NCBI RefSeq assembly: GCF_019112525.1
Contig: NZ_CP077800.1
Location: 2,170,001-2,234,000, forward strand
DNA from: Modestobacter sp. L9-4
Lineage (GTDB): Bacteria > Actinomycetota > Actinomycetes > Mycobacteriales > Geodermatophilaceae
Reading direction: 5' to 3'
Length of the DNA: 64,000 nucleotides
A program made the translations under genes and the position numbers. The notes beneath the pieces are model-generated. The model saw only the letters and a program-made list of their open reading frames with translations, had not been told where the DNA came from and did not search any database. Positions 16,526 to 24,483 of this stretch are shown one piece after another (position 1 is the stretch's first letter; each line of letters begins with the position of its first letter).

Positions 16526-17404
16526 TCAGGTGAGGGCCAGGTGGGTGGCGGAGCGGCGCAGGGTGACCGTCTGGCCGTAGGAGAGGTCGAGGTGGTCGGC
16601 CTCCAGCCCGTCGCCGAAGACCACGAGCCGGTCGCTCTCCACGGTCACCCGCAGCGCGTCGTCCGGGCCGAGGACCCCCTCGGTGGACGACGTGCCGGTG
16701 ACCGGCGACGGCCAGGCCTCGCGCACGAACCAGGCCAGCTGGGCCTCGACCGGGCCGGGCAGCCGCAGCGCGCTGTGCCGCTCCAGCCACACCGACCGGC
16801 ACCAGCCGGTCGACCCGGTGCCGGTGGCCACGATCAGCCCGGACGACGCCTGGCGCTCGGGCTCGGCCCCCGGCGCGGTGAGCCGCCAACGGGCGGTCTG
16901 GTGGGTGGGGGAGCCCAGGTAGACCTCGTTGAGCGCACGCAGCGACTGCCCGTCGTCGGTGACCGCCTCGACCATGGTCAGCGGCGTCGGCGCGGGCCGG
17001 TCCCGCAGCAGTGCGGCGACGTCGTCCGGCCGGTGCCGCACCAGCACGCCGGGGTTGCGGCCGGGCTCGGGGTCGACGCCGATCACGGTCTGACCGTCGA
17101 GGTACTTGGCGACGTTGGCCACCAGCCCGTCCTGCCCGACCACCAGGACGACGTCGTCGGGGGCGAACAGGAAGCGGGGGAGGTCGGCCCGCTCGACGCC
17201 GCCCCGGCGCCAGTCCAGCGGGATGCCGGCGGTCGCGGTGGCCAGCGCCTCGGCCTGGGCGGCGTCCCGGGCCCGGACCTCGTCGACGTCCCGGCCGCGG
17301 GTGCGGAGGAAGAACGCGGCGGCGGCGGGGGTGCCGTGCCGGGCCACCAGCTCGCTGAGCTCGGTGGCCCGGGACACGACGACCACCCGCGGGGCGAGGC
17401 TCAC
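16526..17404 (-). CDS. NAD kinase-like protein
   Basis: 292 residues. NAD-kinase fold indicated by three landmarks: VVGQDGLVANVAKYL, corresponding to the GGDGT loop but with Gln and Leu replacing Gly and Thr; ALNEVYLG, the NE motif; and SGLIVATGTGSTGW, equivalent to DGLIVSTPTGSTAY. The N-terminal 80 residues (VVVVSRATELSELVARHGT) are unlike canonical NadK. Most catalytic features are kept, so it may phosphorylate NAD or a related nucleotide, but the altered glycine loop leaves that open. Starts with GTG overlapping the SPFH gene stop by 4 bp, so the two are translated together and lie opposite an NrtR-like regulator. Confidence 0.8.
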   Translation of the reverse strand: MSLAPRVVVVSRATELSELVARHGTPAAAAFFLRTRGRDVDEVRARDAAQAEALATATAGIPLDWRRGGVERADLPRFLFAPDDVVLVVGQDGLVANVAKYLDGQTVIGVDPEPGRNPGVLVRHRPDDVAALLRDRPAPTPLTMVEAVTDDGQSLRALNEVYLGSPTHQTARWRLTAPGAEPERQASSGLIVATGTGSTGWCRSVWLERHSALRLPGPVEAQLAWFVREAWPSPVTGTSSTEGVLGPDDALRVTVESDRLVVFGDGLEADHLDLSYGQTVTLRRSATHLALT

Positions 17405-18393
17405 CGGCCCAGCTTCGCCAGGACCGGGGCGAGCAGGTCGGGGGTGAGCACCAGGCTCTCGATCCGCGGCAGGTTCGCGGCCAGCTGCTGCACCGCCTGG
17501 GCGACGAGCACCTCCGGCGCGACCCCGGCGTAGGCGGCCAGCTCGGCCTCCTTCGCCTCGGCCGCGGCCGCCCCCAGCACCCGCTGGGTCTGCGCCCGCA
17601 CCGCGGCAGCCCGCTCGTCGCGCCGGGCCTGGGCCTCGCTGGCCACCTCGGCGGCGGCCGCGGCCTGCTCGGCCTCCCGGCGGGCGTTGACGCCGCGCTG
17701 GCCGACCAGCTCCTCCTCGCGCCGGGCCAGCTCGATCTGGTTGGCCAGCTCGTTCTCGCTGATCGCCCGCTCGCGCTCGACGGCGTTGGCGCGGCGCTCG
17801 TAGGTGGCCCGGTCGGCCTGCTGCTGCACCTGCTCGCGGGTGGGGGTCTGCAGCGCCCGCTCCAGCTCGGGCTCGGGGCGGATGGCCACCACGCGGACGT
17901 CGATCACCGCGATGCCGGTCTCGGCCAGCCGGGCGTCGGCGGCCAGCCCGCGGGCGACGGCCTCCCGCACCGGGCTCACGCCGCGGGTGAGCGCGGTGGT
18001 GAGGTCGGTGACGGTGAGCAGGTCCAGCGCGTGCTGCTGGGCCGACTCGGTGAGCAGGCCGGCGACCTGGTCCAGCGGGGTGCCGCGCCAGCGGCCGGTC
18101 CCCGGGTCGATGGAGAAGTCGACGCGGGCCGCGGCCAGCGCGGGGTCGGTGAACCGCGACGTCAGCGTCATCTGCACCGTCACGTCCTGGAAGTCCGCCG
18201 TCCGGGCGTGGAACAGCAGCGGCAGCTCACGGTCGTCGACCGGGATCTCGCTCAGCACCGCCGACAGCGGGCGGAACCAGAAGCTCGCTCCCGTGCCGGC
18301 GTGCACGGTGCGGCCGTTGCGGACGTGCTGGACGTGCGCCGTCGCCGAGCCCCGCAGGTGGCGGGTGAACGGGTAGCGGGTGATGTCGGCCAT
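17401..18393 (-). CDS. SPFH/band 7 domain protein
   Basis: 330 residues. Residues about 20-180 fit the SPFH (stomatin/prohibitin/flotillin) core: FWFRPLSAVLSEIPVDDRELPLLFHARTADFQDVTV is a band 7 N-terminal pattern (shown in parts of the family as the first beta strands), followed by LTDSAQQ-like helices and ETGIAVIDVRVVAIRPEPELERALQ. About 190-275 is a charged, Ala-rich coiled coil (ERERAISENELANQ, EAEQAAAAAEVA). No N-terminal membrane segment is evident, unlike most stomatins. AGGAG precedes the ATG at 18393. First gene of the operon controlled from the 18418-18475 palindromic region. Confidence 0.85.
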   Translation of the reverse strand: MADITRYPFTRHLRGSATAHVQHVRNGRTVHAGTGASFWFRPLSAVLSEIPVDDRELPLLFHARTADFQDVTVQMTLTSRFTDPALAAARVDFSIDPGTGRWRGTPLDQVAGLLTESAQQHALDLLTVTDLTTALTRGVSPVREAVARGLAADARLAETGIAVIDVRVVAIRPEPELERALQTPTREQVQQQADRATYERRANAVERERAISENELANQIELARREEELVGQRGVNARREAEQAAAAAEVASEAQARRDERAAAVRAQTQRVLGAAAAEAKEAELAAYAGVAPEVLVAQAVQQLAANLPRIESLVLTPDLLAPVLAKLGR

Positions 18394-18417
18394 CGGTGCT
18401 CCTCGGTCGGATCGTTG

Positions 18418-18475
18418 TCGTCGGGTTGACGATAAGCGTCCCGGTCGCTTCTCGTCAACCCGACGATTATTGTCG
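18418..18475. promoter_or_regulatory. large palindromic operator between SPFH operon and NrtR-like gene
   Basis: Arms 18418-18438 and 18446-18466 are complementary at 20 of 21 positions (only 18433/18451 mismatched) around a 7-bp centre. A second, 15-bp palindrome CGACGATTATTGTCG (18461-18475, one mismatch) overlaps its right arm. On the minus strand TTGACG followed 18-19 nt later by TATCGT makes a good sigma-A-type promoter for the SPFH gene, inside the palindrome. On the plus strand TATTGT (18468-18473) lies 6 nt before the regulator's GTG. A dimeric regulator bound here would block both promoters; NrtR-like protein is the obvious candidate (inference). Confidence 0.8.
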
Positions 18476-18479
18476 TGTC

Positions 18480-19178
18480 GTGCCCGGCTACAACCCGACC
18501 GACTTCCCCGCCGTCGCCGTCACCGTCGACCTCGTGGCGCTGACGGTCACCGCCGACCGGCTCGCGGTGCTCGTGGTGCGCCGCGGTGAGGAGCCGTTCG
18601 CCGGGCAGGAGGCGCTGCCCGGCGGGTTCGTCCGCCCCGACGAGGACCTGCTGGCCGCGGCCCAGCGCGAGCTGGCCGAGGAGACCGGCGTCGGCCCGGA
18701 GAGCGCCCACCTGGAGCAGCTGGCCTCCTACGGCGCACCCGGCCGCGACCCGCGGATGCGGGTGGTCACCGTCGCCCACCTCGCCCTGGTCGCCGACCCG
18801 CCCGCGCCGCAGGCCGGCACCGACGCGGTGGCGGCCCGCTGGGCGCCGGTCGAGGAGGTGTCCCCGGGGCTGGCCTTCGACCACGACGCGGTGCTGCGGG
18901 ACGGCGTCGAGCGCGCCCGGGCCAAGCTCGAGTACAGCTCGCTGGGTGCGTCGTTCTGCGCACCGGAGTTCACCGTCGCCGAGCTGCGCCGGGTCTACGA
19001 GGCGGTGTGGGGGCGCCGGCTGGACCCGCGCAACTTCCACCGCAAGGTCACCGGCACCGCCGGGTTCCTGGCGCCCACCGGGGAGACCACCACCCGGGAC
19101 GGCGGCCGGCCCGCCCAGCTCTACCGCCGCGGGCCGGCCACCGCGCTGCACCCGCCGCTGCTGCGCACGGACGGCTGA
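18480..19178 (+). CDS. NUDIX-domain regulator, NrtR-like
   Basis: 232 residues. N-terminal NUDIX domain with the full Nudix box GGFVRP...RELAEETGV (near residues 42-64: Gly, Glu and the REUxEExG core), then a C-terminal winged helix (about 155-215) with EFTVAELRRVYEAVWGRRLDP and RNFHRKV. This two-domain layout is that of NrtR, a repressor of NAD-metabolism genes that senses ADP-ribose-type ligands; some relatives retain hydrolase activity. The presence of a strong palindrome upstream and an NAD-kinase-like gene in the divergent operon supports that role. GTG start lies 6 nt after TATTGT with no Shine-Dalgarno, so the mRNA is probably leaderless. Confidence 0.87.
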   Translation: MPGYNPTDFPAVAVTVDLVALTVTADRLAVLVVRRGEEPFAGQEALPGGFVRPDEDLLAAAQRELAEETGVGPESAHLEQLASYGAPGRDPRMRVVTVAHLALVADPPAPQAGTDAVAARWAPVEEVSPGLAFDHDAVLRDGVERARAKLEYSSLGASFCAPEFTVAELRRVYEAVWGRRLDPRNFHRKVTGTAGFLAPTGETTTRDGGRPAQLYRRGPATALHPPLLRTDG

Positions 19179-19188
19179 GCCGCTCGCC

Positions 19189-20082
19189 TCACTCGCAGGC
19201 GGTGCCGTCCCCGTCGCCGTCCATGCTGTCGGACCAGCCGGGGTCGCCGCGGTGCAGCGGGGCGGCGCCGGCGGCCCGGGCGGCGGCGCAGTTCGCGAAC
19301 GGCCCGGCGGCCGGCGCGGTGGACGGCGGGGTGGACGGCGCGGTGGACGGTCCGGCGGGACCGTCGGCCGGTCCGGCGTCCGGGGCGGGGACCGGCTGGC
19401 CGGGGCAGGTGTCGAGCACCCGGGCCATGGCGTCGTGTTCGGCCTGGGTGACCCACAGTCCGTAGCTCGCCTTCACCGCCACCTGGCGGGCGACGTAGCT
19501 GCAGCGGTAGCCGCGCTCGTCGGGCAGCCAGGTCGCGGCGTCGGCGTCGCCCTTCTGCCGGTTGGCCGAGTAGTCGACGGCCAGCAGGTTGAGCGGGTCG
19601 TTGGCGATCGCCGTCCGGCGGGCCTCGTCCCAGGCGAAGGCGCCGGTCTGCCACGCGTTGCCCAGCGCGACCACGTGGTCGATGTCGACGCTGGTGCCGT
19701 CGCCCTTGCGGAACGCGATGGTCTGCCCGGTGTACGGGTCGTCGAGGGTGCCGCTGACCACGACGCAGTCGCTGCCGGGCTTGAACGCCTCGTCGACGAG
19801 GTCGCGGGCGAGGACGTCGTTGCGGGTGTCGCAGCCGTTGTGGTCGACGTCGGCCCACTGCTGGCCGAACTGGTCGCGGTCGTAGCCGGTGTCGGGGGCC
19901 CGGCCCTTGACCGCCAGCCGGGCCAGCACCGCGGCAGCCGGCTCACCGGCGGCCGGTGCCCCGGCCTGCGCCTGGACGGCGGCCTCGGAGACCGCGTCCG
20001 GCGTCGGGCTCGAGGCGGGCAGCGAGCAGCCGGCGGTGCCCAGCGCCGCGGCGGCGAGCAGGACGGTGATGCGGTGTTTCAC
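19189..20082 (-). CDS. lipoprotein with DUF1524 HNH nuclease and Excalibur domains
   Basis: 297 residues. The N-terminus is a lipoprotein signal (hydrophobic stretch to GTAGCS, Cys19). Residues about 65-215 are a DUF1524-type HNH endonuclease domain: CDTRNDVLARDL, VDIDHVVALGNAWQTGA with the metal-binding DH, NDPLNLLAVDYSANRQKGD with the HNH Asn and Lys. After a Pro/Ala/Ser linker a C-terminal Excalibur calcium-binding motif ends in DGDGDGTACE. Exported nucleases of this type may cut extracellular DNA; the calcium domain suggests secretion (inference). GTG start at 20082; a parS-like sequence with two mismatches overlaps the start (20076-20089). Confidence 0.88.
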   Translation of the reverse strand: MKHRITVLLAAAALGTAGCSLPASSPTPDAVSEAAVQAQAGAPAAGEPAAAVLARLAVKGRAPDTGYDRDQFGQQWADVDHNGCDTRNDVLARDLVDEAFKPGSDCVVVSGTLDDPYTGQTIAFRKGDGTSVDIDHVVALGNAWQTGAFAWDEARRTAIANDPLNLLAVDYSANRQKGDADAATWLPDERGYRCSYVARQVAVKASYGLWVTQAEHDAMARVLDTCPGQPVPAPDAGPADGPAGPSTAPSTPPSTAPAAGPFANCAAARAAGAAPLHRGDPGWSDSMDGDGDGTACE

Positions 20083-20240
20083 GTGGAGCCCCCGGGAGTC
20101 GGTCAGCGCTCGACGCTACGAGCGACCGGACCTCATCCGGGGCTGCGACGCGCGGTCGGAGCAGACCTCACAGGGGACGACGACAGGGGCCCGGCTGACC
20201 CGCCGGACCCCTGCCCTCCGCACCGCGCTGGCAGCTGGGC

Positions 20241-21014
20241 TCAGCCCTTGCCGCCCCTGCCCTTGCCGCCCTGTCCGCCGTCGCCCTCGCCTGCGTCGCC
20301 GTGTCCTGCATCGCCGTGTCCTCCGTCGGCGTGTCCGCTGTCGCCGTGGCCGCCGCCGGTCTCACCGCCGTCCGTGCCGTGCCCGCCGCCGCCGGACGCG
20401 TCCGGCTCGTGGGACGCCTCGGGGGCCTCCGGCTGCTCGACCTCCTGGTGGGTGTCCTGGTGGGCGTCCTTGCCGGCACGGGCGGCGTCCGAGACGGCCT
20501 TGCCGTGGTCGCGGCCGCTCAGGGTCTCGTCGTGGGCGACCGTGGAGACGGCGGCTCCGTGGCCGCCGTGGTGCGCGTCCTCGCCGCCCTCGGGGGCCTC
20601 CTCCTCGGGGTGCTCGACCTCAGGTGCCTCGGCCTCGGGGGCCTCGGGGGTCACGGGGTCGGCGACCTCGGGCTCGGTCGGCTCGGGCGCCGTCGGCGCG
20701 GGGGCCGTCGTCCCCGGCTCGGTCACGACGGGGTCGGTGACCTCCGGCTCGGTCTCCACCGGCTCGGGGACGACCGGAGCGCTCGGCTCCGGCGTGGTGA
20801 CCTCGGGCTCGGCCTGCTCGGGGTCGGGGACGACCGGCTCGGTCGCCGGGGCGTCCACCGAGACCTCCGTGCCGGAGGAGACCGACTCGACGGCCTGGGC
20901 CGTCGCCGCGGCCCCACCGCCCACGACGACGAGAGCGGTGGCGCCGGCGGCGATCTTCGCGGCGAGGCCGGCGGAGCCGACCTTGCCCAGCAGGCCGGTG
21001 AGGAGTGCGTGCAC
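20241..21014 (-). CDS. acidic, Pro/Glu- then Gly/His-rich membrane-anchored protein
   Basis: 257 residues from a GTG with AGGGAG ahead of it. One hydrophobic segment (about 14-42, GLAAKIAAGATALVVVGGGAAA) is followed by about 100 residues dominated by Glu/Pro/Val/Thr (TEPEV, PVVPEPVETEPEV repeats), then by a region rich in Gly, His and Asp (GGGHGDSGHADGGHGDAGHGD), ending in GKGRGGKG. It is probably an exported or surface protein that could span the wall or bind metal ions through the His/Asp repeats, but there is no recognised domain and composition alone could mislead. Confidence 0.7.
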   Translation of the reverse strand: MHALLTGLLGKVGSAGLAAKIAAGATALVVVGGGAAATAQAVESVSSGTEVSVDAPATEPVVPDPEQAEPEVTTPEPSAPVVPEPVETEPEVTDPVVTEPGTTAPAPTAPEPTEPEVADPVTPEAPEAEAPEVEHPEEEAPEGGEDAHHGGHGAAVSTVAHDETLSGRDHGKAVSDAARAGKDAHQDTHQEVEQPEAPEASHEPDASGGGGHGTDGGETGGGHGDSGHADGGHGDAGHGDAGEGDGGQGGKGRGGKG

Positions 21015-21088
21015 GAGGGAGCTCCCTGGTTCGTCGGACGGAGGCGTCGAGGTGGTGTCGGCACCCCGCGCCCACACCTGGAGGCGGT

Positions 21089-21637
21089 TCACCCCTTCGT
21101 GCACCCGGTCACGGCCACCACGGCGCCCGTGCACGCCCGGCGTGGGGCGCGACGCCCCGCCAGGGCGGGCTCGTCGGCTCGCCGGGCGGGTCGGATGGGC
21201 TCCACGGCCGCTGGGGCCGGCCCGCACCGGTCAGGCGGGGAGCCGGGCCAGCCGTCGGAGGGCGGCCAGCCCTCGGGCGTGCCCGGCCAGTTCCGCGACA
21301 CCGCCTCGGCGCCCGCCCGGCGGACCACCGAGCGCAGGACGAGCGCGACGAGGAGCGCGTCGTCGGCGTAGCCCAGCACCGGGATGACGTCGGGCACCAG
21401 GTCGATCGGCAGCGCGAGGTAGCCCAGCAGCAGCCACAGCCGCACCCGCACGCCCCGCGGCAGCTCGCCGTCGGCGGCCAGACGGCGCACCAGCCGCACC
21501 ACGTCGGGCAGCAACCGGAGCAGCCCGCGTGCGCTCAGGTCGTCGGTGCGGGTGGCCCAGAGCACGGCCAGGAGCAGCAGCCACAGCACCAGCAGCCCGG
21601 CGAGGACCCCGACCAGCGACCAGGCCCAGCCGGGCAT
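21089..21637 (-). CDS. DUF1232 (YkvA-like) membrane protein
   Basis: 182 residues. TM helix at the N-terminus (WSLVGVLAGLLVLWLLLLAVLW) and the DUF1232 signature about 65-110: LWLLLGYLALPIDLVPDVIPVLGYADDALLVALVL. The C-terminal 60 residues are Pro/Arg-rich and not part of the domain. ATG at 21637 (MPGWAW) begins directly at the membrane helix. The role of DUF1232 proteins is unknown. 94 bp separate it from dnaB upstream. Confidence 0.85.
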   Translation of the reverse strand: MPGWAWSLVGVLAGLLVLWLLLLAVLWATRTDDLSARGLLRLLPDVVRLVRRLAADGELPRGVRVRLWLLLGYLALPIDLVPDVIPVLGYADDALLVALVLRSVVRRAGAEAVSRNWPGTPEGWPPSDGWPGSPPDRCGPAPAAVEPIRPARRADEPALAGRRAPRRACTGAVVAVTGCTKG

Positions 21638-21731
21638 GTGTGCTCCGTTCCCCGCTCCCCGGTCGACGGGGCCTGCGGCGGTGTCGTCCGCCCCGCGCGC
21701 GGGACCGCGGGGCCGGCTGGGGACGGGCCGG

Positions 21732-23102
21732 TCAGTTGGCCATGTCGACGAAGCGTGAGTAGTGGCCCTGGAAGGCAACGGTGACGTTGGCGGTGGGGCC
21801 GTTGCGGTGCTTGACCAGCATGATGTCGGCCTCCCCGGCCCGCGGGGACTCCTTCTCGTACATGTCCTCGCGGTGGATCATCATCACCATGTCGGCGTCC
21901 TGCTCGATCGAGCCGGACTCACGGAGGTCGGACAGCATCGGCTTCTTGTCCTGACGCTGCTCGGACCCACGGTTCAGCTGGCTCATCGCGATCACCGGCA
22001 GCTCGAGCTCCTTGGCCAGCAGCTTGAGCGCACGGGAGAACTCCGAGACCTCCTGCTGGCGGCTCTCGACCTTCTTGCCCGAGGTCATCAGCTGGAGGTA
22101 GTCGATGACGATGAGCTTGAGGTCGTTGCGCTGCTTGAGGCGGCGCGCCTTGGCCCGGATCTCCATCATCGTCATGTTCGGTGAGTCGTCGATGTAGAGC
22201 GGGGCGTCGGCGATCTCGCCCATCCGGCGGGCCAGCTTCGACCAGTCCTCGTCGGACAGGGTGCCGGCGCGCATGTGGTGCAGCGGCACCTTCGCCTCGG
22301 CCGACAGCAGACGCATGGTGATCTCGTGCTTGCTCATCTCGAGCGAGAAGATCGCCGCGGGCATGTGGTGCTTCACCGTCGCCGACCGGGCGATGTCCAG
22401 GCCCAGGGTGCTCTTGCCGACACCGGGTCGGGCGGCGATGACGACCATCTGGCCGGCCTGCAGGCCGTTGGTGAGCTCGTCGAGGTCGCGGATCCCGGTG
22501 GGGACGCCGCGGGCGGTGCCACCGCGGCTGGCGATCGCGTCCAGCTCGTCCATGGTGGGCTGCAGGACGTCGGCCAGGCGCGAGTAGTCCTCGCTCATCC
22601 GCTTCTCGGTGACGTCGTAGATCTCCTGCTGGGCGCGGTCGACGATGTCGTCGACGTCGCCCTTGCCGCCGGCCGCGCCGTAGCCGAGCTGGACGACGCG
22701 GGTGCCGGCTTCGACCAGCCGGCGCAGCACGGCCTGCTCGGCGACGATCGCGGCGTAGTAGCCGGCGTTGGCCGCGGTGGGCGTGGAGGCGATGAGCGTG
22801 TGCAGGTAGACCGCGCCGCCCATCTTCGACAGCTGGTCGGTGCGGTTCAGCTCGGCGGCGACGGTGATGGCGTCGGCGGGCTCACCGCGGCCGTAGAGGT
22901 CCAGGACGACGTCGAAGACGATCTGGTGGGCCGGGCGGTAGAAGTCGGCGCCGTGCAGGACCTCCACCACGTCGGCGATGGCGTCCTTGCTCATCAGCAT
23001 GCCGCCGAGCACCGACTGCTCGGCAGCGACGTCCTGAGGGGGCTGCCGGTCGTACTCCGGAGCCGCGGCCCGCGGCCTGCTGATGTCGTCGAGTACCGCC
23101 AC
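21732..23102 (-). CDS. dnaB: replicative DNA helicase
   Basis: 456 residues, without an intein. N-terminal primase-interaction domain begins at PPQDVAAEQSVLGGMLMSKDAIADV; RecA-like C-terminal domain has Walker A AARPGVGKST, SLEMSKHEI, Walker B KLIVIDYLQLM, AMSQLNRGSEQR and the arginine finger region LRESGSIEQDAD. Hexameric 5'-3' helicase that opens the fork. GTG at 23102 is the likely start; upstream AGAAGGG serves as the ribosome site and the earlier GTG at 23111 would have no spacing. Lies downstream of rplI with a 583-bp spacer instead of the tight coupling common in this cluster. Confidence 0.96.
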   Translation of the reverse strand: MAVLDDISRPRAAAPEYDRQPPQDVAAEQSVLGGMLMSKDAIADVVEVLHGADFYRPAHQIVFDVVLDLYGRGEPADAITVAAELNRTDQLSKMGGAVYLHTLIASTPTAANAGYYAAIVAEQAVLRRLVEAGTRVVQLGYGAAGGKGDVDDIVDRAQQEIYDVTEKRMSEDYSRLADVLQPTMDELDAIASRGGTARGVPTGIRDLDELTNGLQAGQMVVIAARPGVGKSTLGLDIARSATVKHHMPAAIFSLEMSKHEITMRLLSAEAKVPLHHMRAGTLSDEDWSKLARRMGEIADAPLYIDDSPNMTMMEIRAKARRLKQRNDLKLIVIDYLQLMTSGKKVESRQQEVSEFSRALKLLAKELELPVIAMSQLNRGSEQRQDKKPMLSDLRESGSIEQDADMVMMIHREDMYEKESPRAGEADIMLVKHRNGPTANVTVAFQGHYSRFVDMAN

Positions 23103-23685
23103 GTGGTCCACCCTTCTCTGCCGCACCCGGGGGGCTGGACCCCACCGCGACGGCGCAACCTGCTCGAACAGCTGTTCGACACACAGCTACCACCCGGCTC
23201 TGACAGTCCTCGGGCCGGGTGGGAGCTGGGGACGACGCTAGGAACCCGGCAGCGGTACGTCCACCACCGCTGTGCACGCCTCTCTGCACAACTTGTGGAC
23301 AAGTCGGTGGATTGCGGTGGTCACCGTGTGGAGACGGCGGGGGAGCGGGCCCGTCGTGTCCCGTCAACCCGCCCGTCACCTGCACTCGGTCCGTGCGCAG
23401 GCTGTGGACGGAAGAAATCTCCCCGATCCGGCGGGTGTCGTCCGTCACCGGCGTGTCGGGCCGTTCCCGCTGGTCACACGCGTACCGCACGACGCCGACC
23501 AGGGCGCGCGCGGGGGTCGGTGACCGCTGCGCGGACGTGCGCGACCGCCCCGGCGTCCACCTGCCGTCCACCCGGCGCCCCCGGACGCCGTGTCGACACG
23601 GGGGCGCGGTGACCCGGCCCGGGAACGCCACGAGGGGCGCCGGACCGGGGTCCGACGCCCCTCGGGCGGTGGTGCTGTGGAGAAC
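23103..23685. other. 583-bp non-coding region between rplI and dnaB
   Basis: No open frame here has the codon pattern of its neighbours. A perfect actinobacterial DnaA box (TTGTCCACA on the minus strand, 23294-23302) lies in TTGTGGACAA; other partial TGTGGA matches occur at about 23401 and 23680. The dnaB promoter must be here or upstream of rplI. A structured leader or a small RNA cannot be excluded. Confidence 0.5.
23294..23302 (-). promoter_or_regulatory. DnaA-box match upstream of dnaB
   Basis: TGTGGACAA, the exact complement of TTGTCCACA, within the palindromic context TTGTGGACAA. One isolated box about 190 bp before the dnaB start; it could let DnaA influence dnaB transcription, or be chance. 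Confidence 0.4.
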
Positions 23686-24141
23686 TCAGCCCGCGACGAC
23701 GTCCAGGGTGACCGGGACGCTGACCTCCGGGTGGACCCGCACCGTGACGGTGTGGGTGCCGACGCTCTTGATGCTGCTGGGCAGCTCGATGCGACGGCGG
23801 TCCAGCTCGGGGCCACCAGCGGCGGTGACCGCAGCGGCCACGTCGGCGGTGGTGATGCGGCCGAAGAGACGGCCACCGTCACCGGAGCGGGCGGGCAGGG
23901 TCACGGTCAGCCCGGAGAGGCGGGCGGCGACGGCCTGGGCCTCCTCGAGCGTGCGCACGTCACGCGCGTCACGCGCACGACGCAGACCAGCGATCTGCTT
24001 CTCGGCCCCGCGGGTGGCGATCATGGCCAGCCCACGCGGCAGGAGGTAGTTGCGGCCGTAGCCGCCCTTGACCTCGACGGTGTCGCCGGAGGAACCGAGA
24101 CCGGTCACCTCGGCGGTCAGGATCAGCTTCATGGTGCTCAT
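23686..24141 (-). CDS. rplI: 50S ribosomal protein L9
   Basis: 151 residues (148 if the second ATG at 24132, giving MKLIL, is used, as in most homologues). N-terminal rRNA-binding domain with MKLILTAEVTGLGSSGDTVEVKGGYGRNYLLPRG as the usual family start in two shorter blocks (LGSSGDTVEVKGGYGRNYLL), connecting helix AEKQIAGLRRARDARDV, and C-terminal domain DGGRLFGRITTADVAAAV ending in HPEVSVPVTLDVVAG. It starts 2 bp after the rpsR stop. Confidence 0.95.
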   Translation of the reverse strand: MSTMKLILTAEVTGLGSSGDTVEVKGGYGRNYLLPRGLAMIATRGAEKQIAGLRRARDARDVRTLEEAQAVAARLSGLTVTLPARSGDGGRLFGRITTADVAAAVTAAGGPELDRRRIELPSSIKSVGTHTVTVRVHPEVSVPVTLDVVAG

Positions 24142-24143
24142 GG

Positions 24144-24379
24144 TCAGCGCGCCGTGGAGGTGTAGGGCAGCAGTGCCATCTCGCGGCTGTTCTTCACGGC
24201 CACGGCGACGTCACGCTGGTGCTGGCTGCAGTTGCCGCTGACGCGGCGGGCACGGATCTTGCCGCGGTCGGAGATGAACTTCCGCAGCAGGGTCGTGTCC
24301 TTGTAGTCGATGTAGGTCGCCTTGTCCTTGCAGAACTGGCAGACCTTCTTCTTGATCTTGCGGGGGGAGGCTTCGGCAC
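24144..24379 (-). pseudogene. rpsR: 30S ribosomal protein S18 (frame broken by one missing base; probable sequence error)
   Basis: From GTG at 24379 the frame reads MPKPP and then loses phase in a run of six C (24362-24367 as G on the plus strand). One base later the next frame gives a perfect bS18: [63 protein letters not shown]. Adding one C restores a 78-residue protein of normal size. The CQFC and NC-QHQ residues mark the zinc-binding type of S18. The gene is essential and otherwise intact, so a consensus error in the homopolymer is far likelier than a real lesion. Sits between ssb and rplI in the conserved rpsF-ssb-rpsR-rplI order. Confidence 0.9.
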
Positions 24380-24483
24380 TTGGGGTTCTCCAGGGAGAGT
24401 CGTTCAGAGATGTTGTGGGTCAGGCCCCGTCGCAGGGTCCCGGTCCGCGCGGAGCGTGGACCGGGGGGCGACGGGGTCCTTCA

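Noticed and set aside
20301-21371. Plus-strand Gly/Val/Leu-rich frame as a membrane protein
   Set aside because: Complement of the Glu/Pro-rich acidic protein gene.
18586-21387. 933-residue open frame on the plus strand
   Set aside because: Runs antisense over the NrtR-like, HNH, acidic and DUF1232 genes; its Arg/Pro/Ser-rich translation is the usual high-GC shadow.
24194-24379. 61-residue Arg/Ser/Thr-rich minus-strand open frame from GTG 24379
   Set aside because: It is the out-of-frame reading of rpsR after the missing base.
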